Positions 26,099-35,456 are shown, counted from the first letter of the stretch. The stretch: 64,000 bases of DNA from Bacillota bacterium (GCA_023435225.1 JAEYRX010000046.1:5417-69416), one strand, 5' to 3'. Numbers and translations: made by a program. Notes: generated from the sequence alone by a model not told the origin.

Positions 26099-27274
26099 GT
26101 GCAAAATCAATGCTTTATTACAGGTTTAGGTTGTATTAGCGGCGCCGGAAGAAATTTACCAGAGACGATGGATTTACTTTATGCCGGCAAACGTTATCCA
26201 AAACCTCCAAGTAGAATTTCTTATCAGTTGGATAAGGATTATCCGGTTTTTGAGGTAGCTGATTTTACCGAGCAAGCAAATGACTTAAGCTTCCTTTTTG
26301 CGGAAATTGCTATTAAGGAAGCTTTATTTCAAGCCGGATTAAATGAAGAATTACTCCGCAAGTACAAAGTAGGAGTTTTTTTAGGGTCAACCGCCGGTTG
26401 TTTCTTTAATAAAGAAGATTATTATCGCCAATATCGTATTCACCAAAAGGGCGATCCTTCTTATTTGGCTCAAGTACTATTAAATGGGAGCATAGCGCAC
26501 CAAATCTCCAGAAAACTAAATTTAGACGGTCCGGCAATGACTTTATCCAATGCCTGCGCTTCCGGAACGGACACTATCGGGATTGCCTCCTCAATGATTC
26601 AGAAAGGTCTGTGTGATATCGCCTTGACTGGAGGTTGTGACGAAATCGTCCGAATGGTTTATCTTGGTTTTATTTCATTAATGAACACTTCCGACGAACC
26701 ATGTGTTCCATTCTCCAAAAGCAGGAGAGGATTGAATTTAGGTGAAGGAGCCGGCATATGTATTTTGGAAAGTGAAGCTACAGTAAAGAAGAGAAATGCC
26801 CGGCCATTAGGTTCAGTTGTCGGATATGCCACAGTTTCGGATTCTTATCACATAACCGCCCCTGAGCCGTCGGGACGAGGTTTACGAAAAGCATTTCAAA
26901 CTGCCATGATTCAGGCGGGTATTAAACCGGCTGAGGTTGCATTTATTAATACCCATGGCACCGGTACTTCCGAAAATGATCGGGTAGAGGGTAGGGTTAT
27001 CGCCGGTATATTTGGCAATGATATTCCGGTTGTTGCGACTAAAGCTTATACCGGACATGCATTAGGGGCTGCCGGTGGATTGGAAGCAGTGTTAACAACC
27101 CAGTTTTTGAGTGATCAGAAAATATCCGGTACTCCGGATTACGATGATTATGATCCGGAATGCGGTATTCAGCTTCATCGTGGGATAAAAGAAATTTCCG
27201 GTAATTATGCCTGCTCTTCTTCACTGGCTTTTGGAGGGGTTAATTCCGTAATTATAATTGGGAGACCAACATGA
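26099..27274 (+). CDS. Beta-ketoacyl-ACP synthase (KS-2), complete active site
   Basis: 391 residues, FabF-like. The triad is Cys 153 ('SNACASGTDTIG'), His 286 ('NTHGTGT') and His 320 ('TKAYTGHALGAAGG'). GTG start directly after the ACP stop. Its 3' end overlaps the next gene (ATGA), which encodes a Cys-less partner, so this is a second KS-CLF-like pair beside KS-1. It would extend the polyene chain on ACP. The order ACP, KS, CLF is the same as in type II polyketide cassettes. Confidence 0.93.
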   Translation: MQNQCFITGLGCISGAGRNLPETMDLLYAGKRYPKPPSRISYQLDKDYPVFEVADFTEQANDLSFLFAEIAIKEALFQAGLNEELLRKYKVGVFLGSTAGCFFNKEDYYRQYRIHQKGDPSYLAQVLLNGSIAHQISRKLNLDGPAMTLSNACASGTDTIGIASSMIQKGLCDIALTGGCDEIVRMVYLGFISLMNTSDEPCVPFSKSRRGLNLGEGAGICILESEATVKKRNARPLGSVVGYATVSDSYHITAPEPSGRGLRKAFQTAMIQAGIKPAEVAFINTHGTGTSENDRVEGRVIAGIFGNDIPVVATKAYTGHALGAAGGLEAVLTTQFLSDQKISGTPDYDDYDPECGIQLHRGIKEISGNYACSSSLAFGGVNSVIIIGRPT

Positions 27275-28251
27275 ATTTATCGGTAATAGGTTTGGGAATA
27301 GTGTCAAAAGTAGGAGAAAGGGAGCATTTAGAAAATTTATTAACCAAAGATTTAATAAACACGGCTCTTTTACCTTCCGAAAAAATTTTACCAATTGATT
27401 TTTCCAATTATCAAAATATCTCACCGCAATTGATCAGAAGAATGAGCCATTTTGCTAAGTTATCCCTACTATCAGCCGGCCGTGCGCTTAAAGATTCAGG
27501 GGTTGACGTTACCGGTAAATCAATCGGAATTATTCAAGGCTCGGTTTATGGACCGATTATTTCAGGCATTCAAGCCTTTGATGAGCTGATTGATTTTGGT
27601 GATAATCAACTTTCCCCTACTAATTTCTCCGGTTCGGTTTTTAATACTTCCGCTACGTATCTTTCTTTGGCTTTTGGTATTCAGGGTAGTACTTTAGCCC
27701 ATACTTCAGGGATGGATACCTTAGCAAACTCGCTATTTACTGCTTCCAACTGGCTTGAAAGCGGCGCTGCCGATTATATCATTATGGGAATTGGAGACGA
27801 ATACACTTCTTTCTTTGATCATAATGCAGTTACTAACGGGAAGTCTATTTTGTTACCGACTTGTGAGGGGTGGACTACGTTTATTGTTAGCAAAGGCGAA
27901 AAAGCGAAGTACGGTAAAATTGAGTTTAGCCATTTGAAAGCTTTACCGGAGATTGAGAATCAGAAAAATATATATTCGGTTTGGCATGAACAGATAAAAG
28001 CAGATGAATTTCAGAGGCAGCTCAAAAATAACCGGGCTTGTTTACCGGTTCATTTGAGAGGATCTTATCCGGCAGCAGCCGCCTTTGATTTAGCTTTTGC
28101 CTTGATTTGCGCTAAGAATAAAAGATTTCCCGTTGACAATGGGCAACCGGGAATTTATCAAGTTCAAGATTTAAGTAAGGATGAACGGATTAGTTTCTAT
28201 TGCTTATCGGAAAATAACGAATTCTTTGAATGCAATACTATAATAGGCTAA
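27271..28251 (+). CDS. Ketosynthase-like chain-length-factor candidate without catalytic Cys
   Basis: 326 residues with the thiolase fold start 'LSVIGLGIVSKVG' and the strand 'GIIQGSVYGP'. The nucleophile site reads 'TLAHTSGMDTLANS' (about 141-153), with Ser/Gly where Cys should be, and no HGTGT motif is present. It pairs with KS-2 by a 4-nt overlap, so a CLF role in a heterodimer is the natural inference. It is longer than the sister KS-like protein at 22592. It ends 1 nt before the convergent stop of the hydrolase-radical SAM gene. Confidence 0.84.
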   Translation: MNLSVIGLGIVSKVGEREHLENLLTKDLINTALLPSEKILPIDFSNYQNISPQLIRRMSHFAKLSLLSAGRALKDSGVDVTGKSIGIIQGSVYGPIISGIQAFDELIDFGDNQLSPTNFSGSVFNTSATYLSLAFGIQGSTLAHTSGMDTLANSLFTASNWLESGAADYIIMGIGDEYTSFFDHNAVTNGKSILLPTCEGWTTFIVSKGEKAKYGKIEFSHLKALPEIENQKNIYSVWHEQIKADEFQRQLKNNRACLPVHLRGSYPAAAAFDLAFALICAKNKRFPVDNGQPGIYQVQDLSKDERISFYCLSENNEFFECNTIIG

Positions 28252-28252
28252 T

Positions 28253-30010
28253 CTAAAAACGCGGGCATATTTTACAAATTTCAGGAGGATTTGGGCCTAA
28301 CATTTCAGCCCGATAATTTTTTAAAGTTTCTCCATTCCATATGCTGGAGAAGGAATCCTGAAATAGATTACCTAGAACTAACTCCGGTTGGCAGTCACAT
28401 AATGTGATATTTCCATTAACATCTATAGGAATAGTTTGCCACGGTGAATAACACCATGTGTGTGTTTTAGAGCGTTGGTACAATTGGGCAGGTGGTATCA
28501 TTAAGAAATCATGATAACGGTTTTCCAATCCGAATTCTTCAAGACCATGCACTGATAAAACAGGTAAACTTTTTGAAAAGGCATTAGAGATAGCTTTTTT
28601 AACTGTTCCTTCTATTTGGTCATCAATGTTTTGCCATAAAGTATGAGCCAAGTTTGTTTTAAAATTAATATCCGATAACATCAATACATCAACGCCAAGT
28701 TCCGACACCATCTCAACCAGCTCAATCAAATGGGGCGCCGTTGATGTTGATACGGCTGAAAAAACCGCTTTTGAGACCGGATAAGAATTGGCAATCCTGG
28801 TAAACTCCTTGATATTTGTAATGACTTTACTAAAATTAGTCCCTTCTCTTACTATAGATGATAATTCCTGATCAAATCCATCGATACTAAAGGCTATAGA
28901 GTCTAACCCCGCTTCTAAAAGCTGCATAGAAAGAGCTTTGTTCAAAACCATCCCATTGGTTACCAGGCCAACTTTCTTTTTGTGTAACTTTCCATATTTT
29001 ATAAAATCTAAGATTTGAGGATGCATTAATGTTTCCCCTAAACCAACCAATACAATTTTATAGGTATTGGGTAACATACCAAGGATACTGATAAATGTAT
29101 CCGACGACATATGTTTATTGGGCTTATTTAATTTAGCGCGGGCGCAAAATTGACATTTGAGGTTACAATATGTAGTAATCTCAATATTGGCAATAGCCGG
29201 ATCATGTTGAACCACCGGCAAAAGTTCCGGTTTTTTTCCGGTAACCCGCTGGGCTCCGGGGCATAAAGATAAATGACCTTCACTAAAGGGGGCTGCTATA
29301 AAAAAGTCTTTTAATCCGGGTTCAACTTTGATCAAAGAGTTAATGGTTTCTAAATTATGTTCCGCCTGAAGTAAAAGATCTTTAATAGCTCTACTAATGA
29401 GATCAATTATTAGGTGTTTGTTCTCGCTTTCAAAAACGGCATGTCCGGCTTGGGGAATTGTAATAACACGGGTGGAATCTGAAAAGGTTTCGAGGTTCCA
29501 ATCATGGGATTTGTTGGCTGGGACCAACCGATCGTTTTCGCCGTGAATAATAAGCGTTGGGAAATCCATGGTTACCTTTTTTGAACCGGTTAAATTGATG
29601 AATTTTACCATCATAGCGACATCTATCAACGATATTTTTTCTTTTCCCCTCCGGTGGGAATCCCATCTTTCAAAATATGTTGTGTCAATTTTCTTGGGAA
29701 CGGAGATAAAGACCAAAAGTTCAGGTTTGATTGAATATTGTAAGATTGTAGCCAATGCTAAACTTCCACCGGTTGAGTGCCCAATAATGATAATTTTGCG
29801 GCCTTCACTTTGATAACTTTGGATTGAATGATGAATCGACTTAATAAATGAGTTTTCATTAAATTCAGGAATTATCTCGGAATTATGACCGGGCAAAGAC
29901 AGGTTATTAACCGAGTCCTCCCCGAAATCAGTGATTAATTTATCAGCCAGAGGTTTAAAATCCAGATTGGAGCCCGTATATCCATGAACTAGAATGATAC
30001 CTAACTTCAT
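28253..30010 (-). CDS. Alpha/beta-hydrolase fused to a radical SAM/SPASM-like domain
   Basis: 585 residues. Residues 1 to about 215 are a carboxylesterase-type hydrolase with Ser 79 (GHSTGG), Asp 160 (HGENDRLV) and His 190 (AGHAVFE), a complete triad. Residues from about 272 are a radical SAM core with CNLKCQFC (Cys 282, 286, 289), 'LVGLGETLMHP' and 'GLDSIAFSIDG'. A SPASM-like tail follows, with 'CYSPW', 'ITLCDC' and the terminal 'CKIC'. I know of no standard family with this order. Start: ATG 30010 with AGGTGA ahead; a GTG at 30019 overlaps the glycosyltransferase stop. It is on the opposite strand to the rest of the cluster, co-transcribed with that glycosyltransferase. Role unknown. Confidence 0.87.
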   Translation of the reverse strand: MKLGIILVHGYTGSNLDFKPLADKLITDFGEDSVNNLSLPGHNSEIIPEFNENSFIKSIHHSIQSYQSEGRKIIIIGHSTGGSLALATILQYSIKPELLVFISVPKKIDTTYFERWDSHRRGKEKISLIDVAMMVKFINLTGSKKVTMDFPTLIIHGENDRLVPANKSHDWNLETFSDSTRVITIPQAGHAVFESENKHLIIDLISRAIKDLLLQAEHNLETINSLIKVEPGLKDFFIAAPFSEGHLSLCPGAQRVTGKKPELLPVVQHDPAIANIEITTYCNLKCQFCARAKLNKPNKHMSSDTFISILGMLPNTYKIVLVGLGETLMHPQILDFIKYGKLHKKKVGLVTNGMVLNKALSMQLLEAGLDSIAFSIDGFDQELSSIVREGTNFSKVITNIKEFTRIANSYPVSKAVFSAVSTSTAPHLIELVEMVSELGVDVLMLSDINFKTNLAHTLWQNIDDQIEGTVKKAISNAFSKSLPVLSVHGLEEFGLENRYHDFLMIPPAQLYQRSKTHTWCYSPWQTIPIDVNGNITLCDCQPELVLGNLFQDSFSSIWNGETLKNYRAEMLGPNPPEICKICPRF

Positions 30011-30015
30011 TATAT

Positions 30016-31221
30016 TCACCTCAAAAAATCCACTAAGGCCTTTGTTCCTTGATAACGGTCAATTGCTTCCTTGATCTTCACTAGGCGCTCATTTGTAGCA
30101 TCATTGTTAACCAGATTGCTAATTTTAGACTTAATTTCATAATCCGGGATTTTATTGAAAGAATTGATATAGTCGTCGGGAAAACCGGTAAAAAGAGTTG
30201 AAGGGATTAAGCGAATACCACATCCGATTCTTTCAAGGCAAACGCCATTATGCGCTTGTTCAGGTTGCAAAGGCATTACTACAACAGGTACTTTATTTTG
30301 AAGCGCTTCGAATATGGTCATTTGACCACCGTGAGTCACTAAAAGAGAAGTATAAGGAAATATTTCGTTTAATGGGGCAAAATTTAAAATACTCAATCGG
30401 GGGTGGGATATATGAATATTAAGCATCTCTTGCTGTCCGCCGGCGGCAATTAAAACTTTATAGTTTAAGTCAAGCAAAAGTTTAACTATTCTATTAACAA
30501 TGGAGTTATTAGTTACACAAGTACCGAATGATACAACGGCTAAGGGATACTTACTATCAATAATTGGATTGAGATCAATTTTATCATGTGGAGAATGTGA
30601 TATATTAATTGGCCCAATATGAATGGTGCCGGGTTTCTTTTGAATCGGCATAAACTCCGGGAAATCCCATAAAAATGTTCGCTCTCCTTTTAAGGCAAGA
30701 CGAATATCATCGATTTTGTCCAACCCGAATTTTCTAAGAACAAGGCTGGTTTTATGCCCGGCAAACTGAAAAAAATTATCCAAATACTTTTTTTGCAGAT
30801 CTTTACCTTCATCATGTTCGGAAAATCCCAATATATCATCGGAGTCAGGTATCATACAGCCACAAATCAATGAGTCATAAGAGGTTTTTGCGATTTGCGA
30901 AGAGGCATAAAGAGTAAAACGAAATACACCCAATATTTTGTCCGGTTTAAGCTTTTCGATAAGCCCTACTTCTTCTTGAATACAACTGGTAATTGTTTCA
31001 GGGTTTGAAAACCACTTAATTGAAGGGAATCCCCCATCGTCTGTTTCTTGAATATCTGCTAAAATATGGTGTTGTATATTTTGATTATTTAAAAAATTAG
31101 AATGTTTTTGGCTGACGGCAATATGGACTTCTTCTCCGTTTGCTTTTAAATCATTCATTATGGATAAACATTTTAGAATATGAGATAAAGAATTATTGGT
31201 AGGGACTAATAGATATTTCAT
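30016..31221 (-). CDS. GT1/MGT-family glycosyltransferase
   Basis: 401 residues, GT-B fold. The nucleotide-sugar motif lies in 'LVTHGGQMTIFEALQNKVPVVVMPLQPEQAHNGVCLERIGCGIRL', the hallmark of UDP-glycosyltransferases that modify macrolides, carotenoids and similar small molecules. The N-terminal half is divergent. In this place it may glycosylate the polyene or its lipid. It is first in a two-gene minus-strand operon with the hydrolase-radical SAM fusion (stop overlaps GTG/ATG region). The promoter should lie in the 500-bp gap to the right, which holds the family 2 repeat. Confidence 0.87.
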   Translation of the reverse strand: MKYLLVPTNNSLSHILKCLSIMNDLKANGEEVHIAVSQKHSNFLNNQNIQHHILADIQETDDGGFPSIKWFSNPETITSCIQEEVGLIEKLKPDKILGVFRFTLYASSQIAKTSYDSLICGCMIPDSDDILGFSEHDEGKDLQKKYLDNFFQFAGHKTSLVLRKFGLDKIDDIRLALKGERTFLWDFPEFMPIQKKPGTIHIGPINISHSPHDKIDLNPIIDSKYPLAVVSFGTCVTNNSIVNRIVKLLLDLNYKVLIAAGGQQEMLNIHISHPRLSILNFAPLNEIFPYTSLLVTHGGQMTIFEALQNKVPVVVMPLQPEQAHNGVCLERIGCGIRLIPSTLFTGFPDDYINSFNKIPDYEIKSKISNLVNNDATNERLVKIKEAIDRYQGTKALVDFLR

Positions 31222-31261
31222 TTATCTTTATTAGTTTCCTTTTAGCAAATTTGATAATTTT

Positions 31262-31371
31262 TAAGCTAAGGAAGCGCTGATTAATTGAATAAGTGACGAT
31301 TTTGCGCTTCGTAAAATGCCTAATACCGCATATTTGCTCGCACAAAATCGGATTAATCAGCGCTTCCCTAA
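31262..31371. repeat. 110-bp palindromic repeat, family 2, copy B
   Basis: Same orientation as copy A (25654-25763) and about 95% identical. The two copies bracket ACP-1, KS-2, the CLF candidate, the hydrolase-radical SAM fusion and the GT1 gene. Confidence 0.88.
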
Positions 31372-31380
31372 ATTGTTATT

Positions 31381-31421
31381 AAAACCAAATTTGCCCCCAA
31401 TTTATAAGCAAATTTGGTTTT
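31381..31421. promoter_or_regulatory. Perfect inverted repeat in divergent promoter region
   Basis: AAAACCAAATTTGC, 13-nt loop, GCAAATTTGGTTTT. It has T-tracts on both sides, but no gene reads into it from either side, so it is not an obvious terminator. Its CCAAATTTG core is shared with the 17161 operator, so binding by the same regulator is possible. Confidence 0.5.
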
Positions 31422-31725
31422 ATCATTTTAATCTAAAAGTTCACTTTTGAATAGCTCTTGTTAATTCTCAAAAACTCATCATTAATTTTGAAATCGATAA
31501 CTTTATCATTATCGAAATTAACTAAAATGGTATCAAAACGATTTTGCCAATAACGTTATTGATTCATTTCGCGGTTAGTATAGGAAATCCTGCTATTAAT
31601 TCCTGTAAAAATAGTATACTTTCATCTGGAGATCTTAAAAATTACTATAACAAATTAGAATTTTAAGGTAAAATTATTTTAATATAGGTTTTCTGTAGGA
31701 CTTAAAAAGTGAGGAGTTTTCAATA

Positions 31726-32505
31726 ATGCCAAACAAAGTTAATAAATATGGAATTAATTATTGTGTATTGATTCCAACTTATAACAATGATAAGACCTTA
31801 GAAAAAATAATTGAATCGGTTTTGCATTATACATTCAATGTTATTGTTGTCAATGATGGAAGTAATGATGGTACTGAAAGTATTTTGGAGCAATTTAAAA
31901 ATAAAATCGACATTATTTCATCCAAAAAAAATCTGGGAAAGGGAAAGGCCCTAAGGAAAGGATTTAAAAGAGCTGAAGAGTTAGGATATGAGTATGCAAT
32001 TACTCTTGATTCGGACGGGCAGCATTTTCCTTCAGATATTCCGAAATTTTTGGAGAAAGTAAAACCCGGTGATAATATTTTAATTATAGGCAACCGGGAT
32101 ATGTCTGCCGCAAATATCCCTCCAAAAAGCATATTTGGTAGGAAATTTTCAAATTTTTGGGTTAAGTTGGAGACAAACAGAGATCTGATGGATACTCAAT
32201 CGGGATATAGATTATATACGGTAGCGAAAATGAACCGGTTTCATTTCTTTACAACCAGATATGACTTTGAATTGGAATCGCTGGTTAGATGGGTATGGAG
32301 CGATTATCCGGTGGAAATCGTTACAATTAATGTCCACTATCCGCCCCCGGACGAAAGAGTCAGTCATTTCCGCGGATTTAAGGATAATTTTCATATTAGT
32401 GTATTAAATACTATCCTGGTAACAATTACGGTTATATATATAATTCCCAGAAAAATATATCGAGAAACTATTAAAATATTAAAAAATACCTTTTTTGTAA
32501 TATAA
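31726..32505 (+). CDS. GT2-family glycosyltransferase (dolichyl-phosphate mannose synthase-like)
   Basis: 259 residues, GT-A fold: 'YCVLIPTYNNDKTLEKII', 'VIVVNDGSNDGT', metal motif 'TLDSDGQH' and 'DTQSGYRLY'. A hydrophobic C-terminal stretch (about 225-245) suggests membrane association. GT2 domains of this type occur in aryl-polyene clusters (part of ApeJ-like proteins), where they probably glycosylate the lipid carrier or the head group. It starts the second plus-strand block of the cluster. The start is ATG 31726 after GTGAGGAG. Confidence 0.88.
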   Translation: MPNKVNKYGINYCVLIPTYNNDKTLEKIIESVLHYTFNVIVVNDGSNDGTESILEQFKNKIDIISSKKNLGKGKALRKGFKRAEELGYEYAITLDSDGQHFPSDIPKFLEKVKPGDNILIIGNRDMSAANIPPKSIFGRKFSNFWVKLETNRDLMDTQSGYRLYTVAKMNRFHFFTTRYDFELESLVRWVWSDYPVEIVTINVHYPPPDERVSHFRGFKDNFHISVLNTILVTITVIYIIPRKIYRETIKILKNTFFVI

Positions 32506-32589
32506 TATATATCAAATGATCATAAAGAGTTGATTGCCGACTGAGTAAAGAAGGTAATTGTTTTTGATTTAGGAGTTGTTTGATTTTTA

Positions 32590-32619
32590 TTTACAATTGT
32601 TTTTGTAACATGATATACT
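32590..32619 (+). promoter_or_regulatory. Predicted sigma-A promoter
   Basis: TTTACA (32590-32595), 18-nt spacer, TATACT (32614-32619), 58 nt before the DUF2846 start. Confidence 0.6.
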
Positions 32620-32677
32620 AATTTTGTAATTTTAACACAATAATTTAAAATATTGAAAAGAATAGGGGGCGTTGTTT

Positions 32678-33277
32678 GTGATTTTAAAAAAATATCGTTT
32701 ATTGATTGGAGTTATGATTTTTATTACCTTTACATTAACTGCATTTGCTAAAAGCGCCACAATGGTTAAGGTAGAACGAGAATTAGCGCCTAAACCGGAT
32801 CAAGCATTAATAATTTTTATGCGTGCTTCATTTGTTGGATCTGCAATATCTTCTTCGCTTTTTGACATAACTACTACTGAAAATAAATTCCTTGGAGTTT
32901 TTAAAAGCGGAGTCAAGATCGCTTATGATGTTGACCCAGGTGAACATTTCTTTATGGTAATTAGTGAGTCGGCGGATTTTATGAAAGCCACGGTTGAAGC
33001 AGGAAAAACATATTATGCATTGATAACACCACGACCAGGTGGTATGAAAGCGCGTTTTTCACTTAAGCCACTTCGTCAATCCGATATAGAAAGTAAGGAC
33101 TTTGCTAAATGGAACCAAAAAACCGATTTAGTCGAAAATAATCCGGAAACAGAGGAATGGGCTGCGGCGAATGCTTCGGACATTCAAGCAAAGCGGGATA
33201 AATGGTGGCCTGCTTGGTGTCGGTTATCGCCGGAAAGGCTTGATTCGATGACCCTTAAAGTAGAGGATGGAATTTAG
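32678..33277 (+). CDS. Exported DUF2846-like protein
   Basis: 199 residues with a signal peptide (about 1-24, ending AFAKSA). The beta-rich domain has the DUF2846 pattern: 'QALIIFMRASFVGSAISSSLFDITTTENKFLGVFKSGVKIAYDVDPGEHFFMV' and 'VEAGKTYYALI'. These periplasmic or lipoprotein domains have no settled function. The protein continues with a charged tail containing 'DKWWPAWCRLSPERL'. GTG 32678 is eight bases after GGGGG; a TTG at 32672 is too near the site. Its place between cluster glycosyltransferase and deacetylase genes suggests a periplasmic role in handling the product, by inference only. Confidence 0.8.
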   Translation: MILKKYRLLIGVMIFITFTLTAFAKSATMVKVERELAPKPDQALIIFMRASFVGSAISSSLFDITTTENKFLGVFKSGVKIAYDVDPGEHFFMVISESADFMKATVEAGKTYYALITPRPGGMKARFSLKPLRQSDIESKDFAKWNQKTDLVENNPETEEWAAANASDIQAKRDKWWPAWCRLSPERLDSMTLKVEDGI

Positions 33278-33312
33278 AATACTTAAACTACAACAGGTAC
33301 ATATTTTACTTC

Positions 33313-33355
33313 CAACGGTCGCCTGGAAAGATTAATTTCCAGGCCGACTTGTTGG
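33313..33355. repeat. Strong intergenic hairpin
   Basis: CCAAC-GTCG-CCTGGAAA pairs with TTTCCAGG-CGAC-GTTGG across a 6-nt loop, with single mismatches. No T-run follows at once, so it may stabilise or attenuate the transcript and need not terminate it. Confidence 0.6.
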
Positions 33356-33388
33356 TTAAACTTTATAAGAATAAGAGGAGTTTTTTAC

Positions 33389-34546
33389 TTGAACTCGCTG
33401 ATGGTGAAAATAAAAAAGTGGGTAAATTCGGAAGTTGACAAACAACTTGATAAGGATGGTTTTTTCAGTTTACCGCTTAGAATGAGAATTGGCATTTTAA
33501 TGCTGGGCATTTCCTTTCTGGCCGGTTATGGGATTCCAATTGTATTGGTGTATATTTCTAATAGAAACCATCAATTGTCAACGGGTCTGGTTAAAGGTTC
33601 ATTGATTTATGGCTTTTTTTCAATAATCGGATATATTGGACTTATACTGGCTGGAAGAGATTGTATTAAATACCCGATATATTTTTCTGCGAAACTCTTA
33701 AAAAAAGTATTTCCTAATTATTTTAGGGATGAAAGTACTCCAAGTGAAAATAAAAAGGATTATTCGGCATTTTTCAATTTTTATTTATTTCATCTGATAA
33801 AAATGTTATCTTTATTTGGGATATTGATTTTTATGATTTTATCGGCAAAATTTTCATCATATAGATTTTTAATATTGGGAATTCTTCTTATATGCAGCAT
33901 TTATCAAGCTTTTTATATTCATGGTATGTTCTTTGCCGGTTCGAATTTCTTTTTTAAAACAGTCAAAGGGAAGGAATATTATAATAATCAGAGGGGAATT
34001 TTATTCCGTTTTGATGATGGGCCAGATCCGGTCTATACCCCTCAAGTCTTAGACATTTTAAAATCAGAGGGAATTCAAGCCCTTTTTGCCATAACCGGAA
34101 AAAACGCAGAAATGTATCCCGGGATCGTCGCCAGAATCCACCGGGAAAATCATATAATCGCTAATCATACTTATTCACATCCTTATAACATTCTCTTCTT
34201 AGGTTATAATAGGATTAAGCATGAAATAAGCAGAACTAATTCCATTATTCAAAGTATCACGGGCGTACAACCCAAATACTTTTGTTCCCCCATCGGGCAT
34301 AAAAACCCTGTAATCGGCAAGGTTATAAAAGATTTAGACTTAATACCAGTCATGTGGGATATTCGGACGTTGGATACTCGTCTTTCATTTGAAAAAATTA
34401 TGACTAGAATAAAAAGAAAACTAAAATCGCCGGCAATTATTATGTTTCATGATGCTATTACACCTGGGAGTAAAAAAGGCGGAGAGATACTGGTGCCTGC
34501 GCTGAAAGAGACTATTCGGATGCTTAAAGCGGAGAATTATCTTTAA
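33389..34546 (+). CDS. Membrane-bound NodB-type polysaccharide deacetylase
   Basis: 385 residues. Four predicted transmembrane helices (about 30-190) precede a NodB domain. All main motifs are present: 'FRFDDGPDP' (catalytic base and metal Asp), 'ANHTYSHPYN' (His pair) and 'AIIMFHDA' (late His). The third motif reads 'CSPIGHKN' and not RxPYG. It contrasts with the degenerate copy at 8291. A deacetylase tied to the membrane could remove an acetyl group from the glycolipid head group made by the two cluster glycosyltransferases (inference). TTG start with GAGGAG eight bases ahead. Confidence 0.87.
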   Translation: MNSLMVKIKKWVNSEVDKQLDKDGFFSLPLRMRIGILMLGISFLAGYGIPIVLVYISNRNHQLSTGLVKGSLIYGFFSIIGYIGLILAGRDCIKYPIYFSAKLLKKVFPNYFRDESTPSENKKDYSAFFNFYLFHLIKMLSLFGILIFMILSAKFSSYRFLILGILLICSIYQAFYIHGMFFAGSNFFFKTVKGKEYYNNQRGILFRFDDGPDPVYTPQVLDILKSEGIQALFAITGKNAEMYPGIVARIHRENHIIANHTYSHPYNILFLGYNRIKHEISRTNSIIQSITGVQPKYFCSPIGHKNPVIGKVIKDLDLIPVMWDIRTLDTRLSFEKIMTRIKRKLKSPAIIMFHDAITPGSKKGGEILVPALKETIRMLKAENYL

Positions 34547-34642
34547 TATTAAACAGGTTTATATAAGTTCCATGGGAAATTTTTGAATTTCAGAGAACAT
34601 GCTTTTTGAAGGAAATAGCTAAGAAAAAGCGAAGAAATAATT

Positions 34643-35419
34643 ATGAATTTAATTAAGTCAGGGAATGAAAGTAATAGCAATAAAATGCAACAATTAATGT
34701 TTAATATTTATTATTGGTTAATGTTTGTTATAGTTACCGTATTAGGAATTTTTATTCTTCCTTTATTTCTTATAGTTTATGTTGCATTTTTTAGACGGAC
34801 TATTGACTGGACAATTCGCTGGGCGATTTGTATTTATGGATGGATACTTGTGAAAATAGTGCCTTTTTTGACGCCGGTTAAAGTCGAATCTCAAACCGGG
34901 GAAATTCCTCTCCCGGCTATTTTTACGCCTAATCATAACTCGGCAATCGAACCTTATCTGTTTGGGTCTTTGTTAACAGATATCTGTTTTGTTACAACCT
35001 GGCCTTTTAAAATTCCAGTTTATAACCTTTTTATGCGCTTAGCCGGATATATTAATGCTAATGATGGTTGGGCGGAAGTTTTATTAAAAGGCGCCGATTT
35101 TCTTAAAGCCGGGACTTCAATAGTGATATGGCCGGAAGGTCACCGTTCCCGTGACGGCCGTTTAGGCCGGTTCAAAAACGGCGCTTTTGCGCTTTCAGTC
35201 AAAACCGGTTATCCTTTAATCCCGGTTTGTATTCTGGGGGCCAAAGAGTTTTTACCCCCGGGTAAAAAACTAATGAACCCCACCTTGATAAAGATGGTGC
35301 TGTTGGATCCTATTTATCCGGAGAACCATGATGATGAACAAACAGAAATCATTAGATTAAAAAATAAAGCGTATGAGGCAATTAACCAAAAGATTCAGGA
35401 AGAGAACAACCGGTTGTAA
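34643..35419 (+). CDS. PlsC-like 1-acylglycerol-3-phosphate acyltransferase
   Basis: 258 residues with two N-terminal membrane segments (about 20-50 and 60-75). The LPLAT motifs are 'PNHNSAIEPYL' (NHx4E, where HX4D is more usual) and 'WPEGHRSRDGRLGRFKNGAF' (EGxRSR). It transfers an acyl group to a lipid or glycolipid acceptor. It is the second acyltransferase of the cluster, after the LpxL-like one at 24603, so the product may carry more than one acyl chain. It precedes the ABC genes closely. Confidence 0.88.
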   Translation: MNLIKSGNESNSNKMQQLMFNIYYWLMFVIVTVLGIFILPLFLIVYVAFFRRTIDWTIRWAICIYGWILVKIVPFLTPVKVESQTGEIPLPAIFTPNHNSAIEPYLFGSLLTDICFVTTWPFKIPVYNLFMRLAGYINANDGWAEVLLKGADFLKAGTSIVIWPEGHRSRDGRLGRFKNGAFALSVKTGYPLIPVCILGAKEFLPPGKKLMNPTLIKMVLLDPIYPENHDDEQTEIIRLKNKAYEAINQKIQEENNRL

Positions 35420-35456
35420 CTCTTATATACCCAAAAAGCTTCGAAAGAGGAGAAAA

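Larger units (their letters stand above)
31222..31725. other. Gene-free divergent region
   Basis: 504 bp between the minus-strand glycosyltransferase and the plus-strand GT2 gene. It holds the family 2 repeat copy B, the 31381-31421 inverted repeat, and a perfect palindrome CAATAACGTTATTG at 31548-31561. No reading frame is supported. Confidence 0.6.
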
